Shown piece by piece: positions 1-11,800 of a stretch of 25,868 nucleotides of DNA. Origin of the DNA: Didymodactylos carnosus (lineage: Eukaryota > Rotifera > Eurotatoria > Philodinida > Philodinidae); the NCBI GenBank assembly GCA_905250885.1, contig CAJNOQ010002161.1:1-25868 (forward strand), written 5' to 3'. Position 1 is the first letter of the stretch; each line of letters starts with the position of its first letter. The translations under genes were made by a program, and so were the position numbers. Below the pieces are notes generated by a model. It had not been told where the DNA came from. It saw nothing but the letters and a program-made list of their open reading frames with translations, and did not search any database.

Positions 1-575
1 CTAGTCTATCAACAACTTTCTTACCTGTACAAAACTGGCTGATGTAGAATATATGAATGGTACGGAAGTTGGTGACAAATAGTTAATCCGCGAGCGAGAC
101 TAACATTACTGCTATAACAGCTATATATAAGTAGCTTAAAATATGTTGTTTTATTTAGTCGCAATTCAAAAAAATATCTTCAATCTCTAACGCACAAAAG
201 AACTAAAAATTTCAAAATCAAGTTCTCTAGAATAAGACATCATTAGTGCTAAAGAAACTAACAATTTTCGACGATATTTAGTACAATTCACATATAAGCT
301 AGATCAGCACATATAGTAAGAAAAGTGATTGCAAAAACTAAGTTTGAGATGATTTATTGAGTAAGTTCTTCACTAGGTATATATGTATCACGCATGAATC
401 ATTTAAATACAGGTGGTACTATTGACCTATGAGGATGAAATTCTAAACTATATTATCTTTGATTATAAAGTGCGTTATCTTCTCGTATTTTTTTCCTCCT
501 CAGATCAAAAACAACCTATATATTTTACTTAATTTACGTTTGATGCGTATTGCTCTAAAACGTGAATATTCAATA
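1..575. other. 5' flank of the metalloproteinase gene, no gene seen
   Basis: AT-rich DNA without a convincing open frame. It must hold the promoter and 5' untranslated region of the metalloproteinase gene, but I see no clear TATA box or other defined site. In-frame ATGs at 543 and 576 both lie at its downstream edge. Confidence 0.5.
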
Positions 576-3500
576 ATGTTAGTTCGCCAAAAACAATTAA
601 TTTATTTAATTCTATTTTATTTTACCATTTGCCTTAATTCGTGTTACTCATATAAAAGACACAATGATAAACGTACGGCAATTAAAAATGAATTAGATGC
701 ATATAGTTATCTGAATAAATTTGGCTATGACAGTTGTAAATCGAAAAATAAAAATGGTATAGATAAAGCTTTATGTTCAACAGATATGAAGAGTATGATT
801 AAACATTATCAAACAGTGTTTCATCTACCAGTCAGTGGAAAATTAGATGAGAAAACATTAAAATTGATGAATAAACCAAGATGTGGAATATCTGACTATC
901 CACTCAGCTATGTTAGCTATAAACCATGGTACAGAACACACTTTTATTATGCTTTAATAAGAACATTGGAACTGTTTTAGGAATAAGAAAACTTTTACAT
1001 GGAGGTTGAACACACAAAATGCTCCATTCGGGTCAAGAGCTAGAGCTATCATGCAAAATTCATTTCAAGACTGGGCACGCTATACATCATTGTCATTTCG
1101 TGAAGTTTGTTCAACATGTGATGCTGATTTTAAATTGGCATTTGCAACAGGAGATCATCGTGATGGTTTCCCATTTGATGGACAAGGTAAATACAACCTT
1201 ACTATAGCAAAAAATGAGAAACGTTGAACTAATTTTCCAGCCTTAACATTTTTGAATTTTTCTTCATAGACCTATAAGAAATAATTATAGTTTTTTTCTT
1301 TGATGGGTAAACATTTGACTACACATATTAATAGTTTAACAGCAGCTAATAAGTTTAATTTGACTATGATTTTATTTAAAAAATACTTTTGCTGATATTT
1401 CAAGCTATATAAACGCTCATTTTCAAGACTGGACTACTAGTAGTATAGGGTAGAAAAAATATATAAAATTAAACAATATCTGTTTAAGACATCAGATTTC
1501 TGAATTTTCACTAGTTCTTTGAAAACTTTTAGCTTTGAGCTTAATTTTTGTGTTTACTGTGTAAGAAAGGTCAAAAGAAGTTTTAGGACATTCTTGTCTC
1601 ACCTTTTCGCAAAATATCTGGTAACATATGGAGTCGAAATAGATTTGGCTGGAGATTTTTTGCAGACGAGTTGAAGAAAAATCTTTTTTGCAAGTTACTA
1701 TAAGCATAAGGACATGACGAATTCGAAAATATCTCTGCTCAGATCTTTTTCGTTACCGAGATAAAAGACATTATTTCCTAAAAACTGACTCTTATTTATT
1801 GCTTCGAAAGCAAGATTTTTTGGTGAAATTGATTACTTAGGCAGCTGTAACTTTGTACTTAAATTCTCTGACAGTTGTAATTTTATAAAAACGTCTTCCA
1901 TGGGTGGAGAGAGCGCGCAAATTTTTGACTTTTTCCATTTTTAACCATGTCAGACTTCTGATTTTTTCACGATTTCTACCCATGAAAACTAAGCTCGCAC
2001 CTTGCAACATGTCTCTATACTGTACTCAAGCTACTTATGGTTATTTTATTCATAAAGATATGATTATAAGTAGCTGACAGAAAAAGTTATTTTACAGATA
2101 ATGCCTGCTATCTCGGTAAGGGAAACGACTTGAGCAGAGATATTTTCGAATTAGTCATGTCCTTATGCTTATAAGTAACTTGCAAAAAAGATTTTTCTTC
2201 AACTCGTCTGCAAAAAAAAAACTCCAGCCAAATCTATTTGGACTCGATATGATAATCATTGAGCGTGGGAACAGCGGCCCCAAATCCATCCAGTCTTACA
2301 AAATCCTACGGTAAGATTTTGTGTAGGATTCCTATTTCTTCGTTCTGTATATATTTTCTGTTCTTTTTCTGTACGAGAATACAATCACCAAATTGGTGAT
2401 TACTGCAAAAGTTACTGCAAAACACGTTCAACGTGTTGTATAGCTCTATTTGTATAACTTTAATATAAATACAACTCTACTGTAGAAAATGAAAAATTCT
2501 TTTAGGCTCAAATGTTCACACCGAAACTCGCTACTGTTCGACGACGTGTGAGTCAGCACTCATTCTTGGGCTTATCTCAGCTCAGAATCACATCTGATTC
2601 TGTCTAGCTAGGATCAGAAAATAATTAAACAAATAAAGACGATAAACTTAGTAGGATAAACCAGCGGAAAATCTAATCAAATCCTACAGTAAAATCGCAT
2701 AGGATTTTACAATATCTGACTACAGGACCCTATAAAAATCTTACAGTAGGATTTTGTAGGATTTTTTGGCTTTGAGGTTTCCTGCAAAATCCTACAAGAT
2801 TTTCGTAGGATCTTACAGGATCCTGTGGAATCTTAAAGTAGGAGTATCTCTTGTAGGATCTTACTGTAGGATTGTTTGACCTGAGATGTCATTTGTCTTC
2901 ATAACCAGAAAAACTGACAGTAAATGGCCAGTTAACTAATGTTTAAGAACGTTCTTAAAATGAGCACTGAAATTGCTTGAAACAGCGTAAGACTGATCAA
3001 ATAACGATTCCATAACCTGCTTGTTTTTAGGTCGTTAATTTAGCGGTCTGAAAATGGACAGTTTACCGTCAAGCTAAAAAAATGAGCATTTAACGCTGTC
3101 ATTACTTGCCTTTTTTTTAGTTTGACCGTATATTACTAGTTCACGGTAAGAAGCGGACGTATTTTGAAAACGAGCGGTCGGTACCTTTTGAAAACGGTCA
3201 AAAAACGACTCGTTAATGATGAACTCTTTATCACCGCTATATTTTGTTTTAGATCGTCTCCCTGAAGACGGAAGAAACATTTTTTTCTTTATCTTAAGAT
3301 TTTCATCAGACTCATTGCTGGACTGTAACTCCAGCTATTAAGACATTTCCATAGTAGTAAATGAAGTCGAATTATAACTTTAAAAACAGGAAAATGATCT
3401 TAAAATGATCTTAAAAAACTTCGTCGGTCTAAGCTCAGTTCCGGAGTTGGAGTTGCCCATCACTTCTTCTGAAGCACTAAACAATATCTAATGAATGGTT

Positions 3501-4979
3501 TACTTTCAATACAATTGTTTTTTCTAGGTGGTACATTGGCACATGCCTTTTTCCCTCCAAATGGTGAAGTTCATTTTGACGCTAGTGAAGAATGGATAGA
3601 AACGTGAGTGTGTATATAACTATGATGACAGTCAATGAACAGTCATATACACCCTAATTTGAATTTAGATATACCACCGAGGGTTATAATCTACGTTTAG
3701 TTGCTACACATGAATTAGGACATGCTCTTGGTCTATGTAAGTTCTCTGCATGCAATAAAGTTAAGTTATTTATATTTATTCTTCTGTCTAGCTCATTCGT
3801 ACGATCAAACGTCATTAATGTATCCCTATTATCAGCTAATGCAACCATCACAACTTCTCCCAAAAGATGTAATGTATTTCTGGCATTAGCAATAGGATCT
3901 GTTAATGGCATTTCTGAAGTTTCGACTATTCTTGTCAAAAAAATCATCTTCTAGTTTGTTCTGTAACATTGAAGTAGTGTGATTTTATTAAAGGATCAAG
4001 ACGGAATTCGCGCATTGTACGGTAGCTCATCAAAGTCTACAACAACTACAAGAGCAACATCTCGTCCATCTCCATCTACACGAACCGTAACACCGTCACG
4101 ACGTTCGACAACAAAAACATCAGCTACCAATCCAGATGATTCTTCACTGAAACATGAACGCTGTGGGAGATTTCTTGATGCAGTGGTTGGAGGAGGAAGA
4201 GATAAATATTTGTATACATTAGACCATTACACCGGTAACTATAAGTATAGCTTGATTATAGTAAGCTCGTTGCAAAAATCTTCAACTTACTTATGCGCTA
4301 ATATAAAGAGCGGATCCGATTTCATAATAATCGTTTCACTCATAAAAGTATATTCAATATCAAATTAGTAAGGCAAACTAGATTTGTATAATACATGCTT
4401 CTGCCTTTCTTCCTAGTTTGGCGATATCATCCTGATTTCGATCAATGGGATACCCGAGGTATACCTCTTCAAAGTGTTTTTCAAGGTGCCGAAGATCACA
4501 TTATGGCAGCAATATTATCACCCGTCACACAAAAAATATATTTATTTAAAGATTATCGTGTATGGTGTTTTTCTTCGTTAAATTCGTTAGAAGCTGGTTA
4601 TCCGAAACAATTGAGTGGTTATAACACACCCTATAATCCCATTGCAGCTCTCTACCATGAAAATCGTATCTGGTTGTTAAAAGGAGATTTACTATTTCCA
4701 TTTGATGAAAAAACCGTTCAGTTTGTTACGAGTATATCACCAAAACGTGTCAATCAACTATTTCCGGGTGTTCCAGGCCAAGTTCGTACGGCATTCACAT
4801 ACAATAATCGACATTATTTTTTTACAGAATCAGATAGAAAAGTTTATGTATGGAATCAACAGACAAATCGATTAGAAGCGGGATACCCGAAACCAATGGA
4901 GCACGGGTGGTTCGCATGTTCCAACAAAAATGATTATAACCAAAGGCGATCAGCATTGTTAAGCAGAAACAATCATTGA
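576..4979 (+). CDS. Secreted matrix metalloproteinase (M10A) with hemopexin domain, 7 exons
   Basis: Exons: 576-928, 981-1186, 3528-3603, 3669-3736, 3792-3868, 3994-4234, 4417-4979. All introns are GT-AG and all phases join, giving 527 aa. The protein is a zinc endopeptidase predicted to be secreted as a zymogen and to cut extracellular matrix proteins. In order it shows a signal peptide (about residues 8-25, hydrophobic), a peptidoglycan-binding-like prodomain, a cysteine switch PRCGISD (Cys103), a catalytic domain with the zinc motif HELGHALGLSH (His226, Glu227, His230, His236), a Met-turn SLMYP (Met244), a Ser/Thr/Arg-rich hinge (about 271-312), and a hemopexin domain bounded by Cys317 and Cys508. 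The last two are the pair expected to form the propeller-closing disulfide. The switch has Ser where most MMPs have Pro (PRCGxPD). No furin site or membrane anchor is visible. ATG 576 is preferred because the signal peptide follows at once; ATG 543 would add 11 residues. The subfamily cannot be assigned. Confidence 0.93.
1625..2251. mobile_element. Fold-back (MITE-like) element in MMP intron 2
   Basis: Two arms of roughly 150 bp (about 1625-1775 and 2103-2251) are inverted copies of each other, starting CATAT on each outer side. Shared blocks include AGATTTGGCTGGAG, GCAGACGAGTTGAAGAAAAA, CTTGCAAAAAAGATTTTTC (seen in opposite orientation) and TATCTCGGTAA near the inner ends. The roughly 330-bp middle has no transposase frame. 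This fits a non-autonomous terminal-inverted-repeat element. I could not identify a clean target-site duplication. Confidence 0.75.
2270..2900. repeat. Palindrome tract, core GTAGGATCCTAC
   Basis: A dense run of degenerate copies of GTAGGATTTTG and its complement CAAAATCCTAC, with neighbours such as GTAGGATCTTAC and CAGGATCCTG. Copies occur in both orientations at irregular spacing, so it is not a simple tandem repeat. It lies wholly inside MMP intron 2. Confidence 0.7.
2930..3230. repeat. Second palindromic stretch in MMP intron 2
   Basis: It holds a perfect 18-bp palindrome at 2942-2959 (TTTAAGAAC followed by its complement) and, further on, scattered CGGTC/GACCG words in both orientations (for example near 3050, 3125, 3173 and 3200). 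The pattern is weaker than in the neighbouring tract. Confidence 0.45.
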
Positions 4980-5034
4980 CTACTGTTCAATTAGTTTCAT
5001 GTTTGTGAATATAAACTACTAAAACGACAGTATA

Positions 5035-5070
5035 AATAAAATACATAAAAATTAAGATATTGCCAATAAA
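5035..5070 (+). promoter_or_regulatory. Polyadenylation signals of the MMP gene
   Basis: AATAAA occurs at 5035-5040 and again at 5065-5070, 56 and 86 nt after the stop codon. This is the right place for the 3' end of the metalloproteinase transcript. Confidence 0.55.
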
Positions 5071-6020
5071 CAAGTTAAGTGTAGTCCTGGAAATCTACAG
5101 CAGACGCCACAATCAATTTATGGAGCTTGTTGTTTTTTTCGGAGGATCTCAAAGTTTCATAGTTATAGTACATAAATAATTACTGTTATAAGAAACTAAC
5201 TTAAGCTGTATTCTTTTATGATGGAGAGGTAGCATTGATGCAGTGCGGCCCAAACTGAGACCGCTTTTTGATAAAAAGTGATCTCAATTAGGAGGTCATA
5301 ATTAACGTCAAATATCTTGTAAGAATATACAACAAGATTTCGTATGTTCTTTGACGATCTTGCAAGATCTTCTCATAAGATGTCATAAGATTTTAAACGA
5401 TCTTACTGTATGATTTTATTACAAGATTCTATTTCTTTGGAAAAGAGTAGTCAATTAAATCTGTTTATACAAGTGCAGTAAATTATTATATCTTTGTAAC
5501 TAGAAATTATTCTATGCGATAAAAAAATAAGAAACGACAAAAATTGGTTCTTGTTAACCCCCGTTGTTTTTCATGAACAGTGTAAGGTCAGTAGATAATA
5601 AGTGATGTCTCAATAGACCCTTACCTATGAATTCTGTCAGCAACAACGTAACCATTACTATGAAAATCCAAAGTCATATTAAAAAAAATTAAAAGTGTAT
5701 CAAAACATAAAAATCTCATAAAAATAATCATCCCACTCCAGCTGTATTAGTGTTATTGCTATTATCAACATCGTAATCAGTGGTATGATTATCTGAAGAA
5801 ATAAGATCTATACAAACTAGAATAACAGACTGGTGATCCGTGGTCAGTGATCTCTCCTAGAAGTCCAATGACTGTTACGAATATATAACTTGAATTATAC
5901 GGCGTCCAATAAGAATAGATACAAATTGATGGTGCACAGTCATTATAGTAATTCGAATAATTAACTTTTGGATTCCAATCTTCGATCAGTAGTTGTTTAT
6001 ACTAACGTGAAATGAACATA
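5071..6020. other. Intergenic DNA with no gene; palindrome tract inside
   Basis: No open frame with coding character on either strand. Between about 5310 and 5440 there is a tract of AAGATCTT-like words in both orientations (CTTGCAAGATCTTC, ATAAGATGTCATAAGATTTT, ACGATCTTACTG). The rest is unremarkable AT-rich sequence. Confidence 0.5.
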
Positions 6021-6400
6021 AAAATGGTAGACAATTATGTTCAATTGTATACGATTGTCGTAAACTTCACAAAACTGAAGACCTTCAGAATACAGTCGAT
6101 TTATCCAAAAATGTTGCGTTTTCCAGATAAATCATTTTTAATGTTTTTCTTCAAAAGTATCAATGTTATTTCTGCTAAAACAACTCGGTACTGTAAACTG
6201 AAATATGACATTTAATAATTGCTATAAAATTTTACCAGTTTGCAGTTATTTTAGCAGAAATAGCACTGATACTTTGAAAGGAAAACATTAAAAATGATTT
6301 ATCTCGAAAACGAAACGTTTTTGGATAAATCGATTGCATTCTAATGATCGTCAGTTTACGATGATCGTATGCAGCTGAACATAATTGTCTATAACTTTTG
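6021..6400. mobile_element. Fold-back element, about 160-bp arms
   Basis: The left arm (6021 to about 6186) and right arm (about 6238-6399) are inverted copies. Shared blocks are GACAATTATGTTCA, CGATTTATCCAAAAA, GATAAATCATTTTTAATG, AAGTATCA and TATTTCTGCTAAAA. The central spacer is about 50 bp. A 67-codon open frame here is by-product of the repeat. It looks like a non-autonomous inverted-repeat element; terminal duplications are not evident. Confidence 0.75.
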
Positions 6401-6865
6401 TTCTCTCTTGTTCATTCTACTTGTGTATACAGTATCATGTTGGGTAAAACAACATTTACTTATACCATTAGTAATTCTATTACGTTTTCATTTACCCTTT
6501 TGAAATATGTTAATGCTTCAATATTTAGAAATCAATATTATCCGAAGTAAAAAGCTGAGAAAGAAAGTATGATATCGAGATTATTGAACATCGTCTAACT
6601 AATAATCGTCTTTCTCATTTAGCATATATATAGTATATATAGTTCGCTGTTTTCTGTCCATTATTAACATTATTGAAATAAACATACCTGCAATTTACCT
6701 CTTGAAAAATATGTATGCCTTTTGTTAAAAATAAAGGTGAAAAAAGGACATGGTTATGATTGATTGTTCTTGTCTAGAATTTCGTATGAGTATTTGCTTC
6801 TTGAAGTAAATACTCATTTAAATTAAACTTTATCGTTAAAGTAACAAACAAACGATTCGTCGACG
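6401..6865. other. 5' flank of the THEG-repeat gene
   Basis: AT-rich sequence with no open frame of note. A TATATATAGTATATATAG stretch near 6625-6643 could act as a core promoter for the gene starting at 6866, but this is only a guess from its composition. Confidence 0.3.
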
Positions 6866-7412
6866 ATGCATAAATCATCGTCAACATTTTCATTTAAATC
6901 GATCGATGAAAGAAAATATTTTCAGTATCCTCGTTCGCCTTATACAAGTGTTTCATTAGGAGCGATGAATTATCAAGCAACAGAAAGAATATCCAAATTA
7001 GCCGTACCAAAATTGAAGAAAGAGCACACAATCAGAGACGGTAAATAAAATACTTAAAAAATACACCTTTTAAAACTTTCGAAGTCACGATGTTCACTAT
7101 AGAGATTTTCTCCCGTGAATACTTGTCTTGAACCATCAGAAAAACGTCAATCTATGAGTTATTACTCTTTTCATAGGATTTTCTCGTGATGTATACGATC
7201 CAGCATATTCGGGTGTGAATATAGCTGCCATCAATGCAACATGTACACAACGTTTAAACGAATTGTCTGAACCACGAAAAAATCATCATGCTTTTCATTA
7301 TGAAAATTCGATACCGCGTCCGGTTTCTCGAGCAGCATTAAAATATGACGCATCTGAAAGAACAAACGAATTGGCGATGCCTAAAAAACATGTGGGACAC
7401 GATCATGAATGA
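6866..7412 (+). CDS. THEG-repeat (testicular haploid expressed gene family) protein, 2 exons
   Basis: Exons 6866-7040 and 7177-7412 flank a 136-nt GT-AG intron and give 136 aa. Three copies of the THEG-type repeat can be seen, each ending in an Arg-x-x-x-Leu-x-x-Pro-Lys/Arg core: ERISKLAVPK, QRLNELSEPR and ERTNELAMPK. Each is preceded about 8-10 residues earlier by an A-x-N/K-Y-like segment. Vertebrate THEG-family proteins are associated with sperm flagellar microtubules. The repeat likely docks to tubulin or other axonemal proteins, but here this rests on the family alone. There is no signal peptide or membrane segment, so a cytoplasmic or axonemal location is expected. ATG 6866 is supported by an in-frame TAA just upstream (6846-6848 region). 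The protein is short and may be complete. Confidence 0.8.
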
Positions 7413-7639
7413 TTGATAATGTTGAATTGCAAAAACATGCTGAATGTGCTTAGGAGAACAATCTATATTTTTAATCATAATTCTGTAGAATTGTTATGGT
7501 TATCATCTTCTTTGAACATTATATTGATGTTGTATATTCTTCTTTGTTAAATTCAACGTCGAAATCATAAATCAACTTAAGATTCTGATTACCAGACTTC
7601 TATGCCACTCATCTTCTTGATGACTAGAAAGTCATCCCT

Positions 7640-7830
7640 AGTGAGAAACTTACTCGAATCTTATCAAGATCTTAGTAACATTTCGCTTACATTTGTCTAA
7701 GATCTTAGACAAATCTTACTAAGATCGTGAGACCCGAAAATTCTAAGATTTAATAAGCTTTTTCTAAGATCATACTAAGATTATACTGTCTAAGGTTTTT
7801 TCAAGATTGGATAAGAATATCTTAGGACCT
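7640..7830. repeat. Palindrome tract, core CTAAGATCTTAG
   Basis: Many CTAAGATCTTAG-like words in both orientations. The centre is a perfect 24-bp palindrome at 7691-7714 (half-site ATTTGTCTAAGA). Flanking copies include CAAGATCTTAGTAA, AAATCTTACTAAGATC and TAAGATCATACTAAGATTATAC. Confidence 0.75.
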
Positions 7831-8154
7831 TAACAGTAAGAATGATGACATTTTTAAATAGTATTCATTCGAAATCCGCTAGAATTTTTTAATTTCTGAT
7901 CCATATTATCCAAAGCAGCAGTTGAACAATGTTAAAGAATGAAGAGAAATTTCATATTTTCGGTGGTCCACCTTTGGACCTTGACCGGTATGTACACTCT
8001 CTGAAAAGTCATTGAACACTTTCGAGACAGCAAGTACTAGCAGAGTCTGGAAGAAAAATAACCGTAAAATCACTCATATTATCGGTGTTACTTATATAGA
8101 TGAATAAGAGCAAAACATAGGAGTGAATGAAAGTAGAGTCATTAAATATTATTA

Positions 8155-8225
8155 AAATCTTAAGCGATAAGATCTTATAGGATCTTAGTAAGATAATTTT
8201 AAGAAGTGTCTAAGATTTTTACTAA
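8155..8225. repeat. Small TAAGATCTTA tract
   Basis: Holds GATAAGATCTTATAGGATC and further AAGAT/ATCTTA words within 70 bp. It uses nearly the same core as the tract at 7640-7830. Confidence 0.6.
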
Positions 8226-8765
8226 AGGTTGATCTGTTTAAGCAGAATTTTCATGAAGCTAATAATCTAAATAGAACTTAGTCTTGATAGTGATTATTTC
8301 TATTTACTATATCTAATGATCGTTTTCCAAATAAATCGTTTATCGGATAATTTTTAATTTCAACATAATCCATTCCAACTTAATTAGTAAAACAGTCAAA
8401 CAGGAAAATAATTAAAGTATGTTTTATGTTTCTTTCAAAGAGTCAACAAATATTATTTTAAAAAATAAAGTAATTTGTTGATGTGGAAAACGAATACTGT
8501 TTCAATGTGTTGTTGTTTTATCGAACATTGAGAAAACGTTGATTGTTTTCGCACGCACACACACACTCACACTCATACAAACACTCACACACAAATCCTA
8601 AAGTAGCAAAAATATATAAACTCGAGAAAACCAAAAATTCATACAAATAAAAAGAAAAAAAAAGCACGACGTTATTGGCTATGAAAAATCAAGGAGCATT
8701 AAAAACCACAAAAAAATTGACATAAAAAGCATAATATATAGGATCACGTGAATAGTGTCAACAAA

Positions 8766-8771
8766 TTTATT
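8766..8771 (-). promoter_or_regulatory. Polyadenylation signal of the TLDc gene
   Basis: AATAAA on the minus strand (TTTATT on plus), 115 nt beyond the stop codon of the TLDc gene. Confidence 0.6.
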
Positions 8772-8885
8772 TACAGGAAAAGAAAACATGACTTTGTCTC
8801 AAACTTGTTGTCCAAAAAGCAGAAAAAACTGTAGTAACAACAAATACTGTAAGAAAATATAGAAAATTGGATATATACGATTCTA

Positions 8886-11800
8886 TTAATCAACAAATGA
8901 CCATAATTCAATATTATCAACAATAAAATCTTCGCTACGTGTCAAATAATCATTATCATATGTTTTACTTGGACATGTTCGACCGTGGTATAAATCACCA
9001 TCTAACCATAAACCATATGTGCCTCTGAAATGACACATAAGCAGACATTTTCAAATATTAAGAAAGACTTCCCTTTGAATAATCTTGAGTATCAGTACAA
9101 AACGCATGTAGACATTGAAATTCATATAAAAATATTGTTCTTGAACCACAATGCGAAACAATATATCGAAAAACTGTAGAACAAACTTACTCTCCACTTC
9201 CAAGACCAAGTGAATGCAAATCACCTTTAATAAAGAATAAGTTATGGTGGGTCCAATGGAACACCTTAAAATAGAGCCGGTTAAGAAAAATATCTTTTTC
9301 TTTTCCTCAAAACATACCTTAAATGTTGGATAATATGTGAATAAAAACGATTCACCGGTACCATAAAAACCGTCACTGATCATTACACGTGACGATAGAA
9401 AAGCTCCAAATACCTAATAACAAAAAGAAAAAGATCCATCTTGTTATATTTCATGGACATCAAAGTCTCTTATACATTCTGTTCGATATCTTTAACAACT
9501 AAAAGTGATGTACTGTTTGAGTCTTGTTCAATCGATCGTCTGTATAAGGCATTTAAACTGAAACCATGATTTTCTGTGGAAAATGTTAAATTCCAATTAC
9601 AAGCGTGAACACGAGCAGGCAATTCAAGTAGAATCTAAAACATACTTAACAAATGCCAAAAAAGAATATAACGAAACGGGACAATAAATGTCTTACTTGT
9701 TTTATTTGTTCTTCGGATAGTAGCAATGATGGTTGAAAAAGTTTCGGTGCTGTTATACCAAAATCCAGTACATTTCTATGAGCACGGATCTCATCAACAT
9801 TTATTATCTGAACAGAAAAATGAAAAGAGATAATCATATGACACTACTGGGGGTTGACAGGTTAAATCTAGTTCATATTATGCGTAATTCTTTTCTGCAT
9901 CGTGCTTCTTTGCTTTCGAGAGACTTTCGTTTAGATTTTTAGTTATTTTCCAACTTCATTATGAAGTTTTACCCCTAGCAAAAATAAACGACAGGAATCG
10001 TTAGCCTTCATATGATAGTTATAACCGGTAACGGTTTGGACCGGCAACCGGCCGTCCAGATCAGCTTACGACAGTCCCCATCTGGTCGCAAATACTGAGA
10101 CCGGTAAACTTTCCGACCAGTTACATCTATGCTTCATACTTCATCTATACTTCAGATGAAAACATGAACTAATCCTTAAGACACATAAATGTCAAACTAC
10201 TTTTTCTTCCTTTCTCACGAACATCTATATAAATATTGAGAGGAAATATTACTATTTTCTAAACATGCATCCAGTTAGAGCATTGCAGATTACAACTTTT
10301 TGGCAACCTATAATCTAACCTATAAAAACTTTCATAACCTCAATCTAATCTATAGGTTAGGTTGGACTTAACCTGCAAGGCTCTACATTGAGTTACTTAG
10401 CATATTCATATAAAAATATACGCGTTGAAACTCATAATATAAGTTAATCATATCACCTTAGCTTAACAATATATTTTATTTTGAACGTCATGAACGGAAT
10501 TGTACGACTTAGGATCATATGCGCCATATATTGATACTTTATGTATTGTGTTTACTATGATATTTATGAAAATACTCTACTTGTAATGGATACTGTAAAT
10601 GAGAAAACATAACATGAAGTTATTTTTGAGCTAGACAACAACAATAAATCGTCTGCTTAAAAAATTAAAATTTAATATCTCGTGCAACAGAAATAGATGT
10701 ACGATGCGTGTGTGTGTGTGTATAATCATAAAATATTTTATAATTATTTAATGGAAGTGGTAATTAAATGCGAAGCGTCATAATGTTCAGATTACATGAA
10801 GAAATAATGTTAAATTAAGAAGTTAAATCATTCAACTTACTAATACATGATAACATATACAAATGCATTTATTCACAACATATCAACTTCGCAAAAATCT
10901 CCTTATTTCACTTCATCAGTATTATCCATCCGTACAGTCTGTAGCGAGAGGAGAGAGTAGCGTGAAACTGAGAAACTAAGTAAAATATATCTGTAATACT
11001 TATGATTTTAGAAATTATTTGCCGATAACTTAATTACTATCTCAATTGAATTTATATTTATCATTCTTTTTAGTGCATCTAAAACTTTGTATAAGACACA
11101 GTTTTGCCGAAATTGTTTCGAAAACTCATAGTTTCCAAAGCCCTAGAGTAACAGAGTAACGTAGGGTCTTTTTTAAAACAACTGGAGTATATTAGATGGG
11201 TATAAGTGCTGAAATCAATAGAATACTCGCAGTCTTGAAAAATTAAAAATGAACTAAGGATTTCGTAAGGTTACCAAATGCCGCCGTTATTTTGTTTTTA
11301 AATCAATCGCTCTTTTATAGTGCCACATATTATACATAAACAGAAAGTTTTATGAAATCGGACATTTCTTCGCATTCCTTGAGATGTCAACACCGAATAA
11401 CTAAGAAACTTTTTCGAATGATCAAAAGCTTTTCTGATAAAACACAGATTTTTTGGGGTAGTTCGCTAATTCATATACAAAAGCTTGTCAGCGTTGTCCT
11501 AGAGGTGAAAAAAATGTGAAAAATTTTGTCTTACGAGGAAACCTCATATGAGGTATTCAACACGGTAATGCATTTTTTCATTTTACTGAGAAACACTAAA
11601 ATCTTCAGAGCTTGCAGAACATACCATCTGGTATAAATGTGTCTGTCTCGTAGAAAAGTCATTTTGCACAATTTCCTTGATTATTATTTTCCAGAAAAAC
11701 GTTTGGTCCTCTAAACGAGACATCCTGTTTGAATCACACTAATTAGCTTGAACAAGTTACAATTCTTCGCGTTATGAACAAGAAAAACTTGATCTGTTGA

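Larger units (their letters stand above)
7413..8765. other. Intergenic DNA between convergent genes, with two palindrome tracts
   Basis: No coding frame. It contains an AGATCTT tract at about 7640-7830, a smaller related one at 8155-8225, and a CA-rich microsatellite at about 8551-8593 (imperfect CACACA/CACTCA units). Confidence 0.55.

Noticed and set aside
3684-3947. 87-codon minus-strand frame over MMP exons 4 and 5
   Set aside because: It is antisense to the exons holding the zinc motif and Met-turn and has no features of its own.
6012-6215. 67-codon open frame
   Set aside because: It lies within the left arm of an inverted repeat and has no protein-like features.
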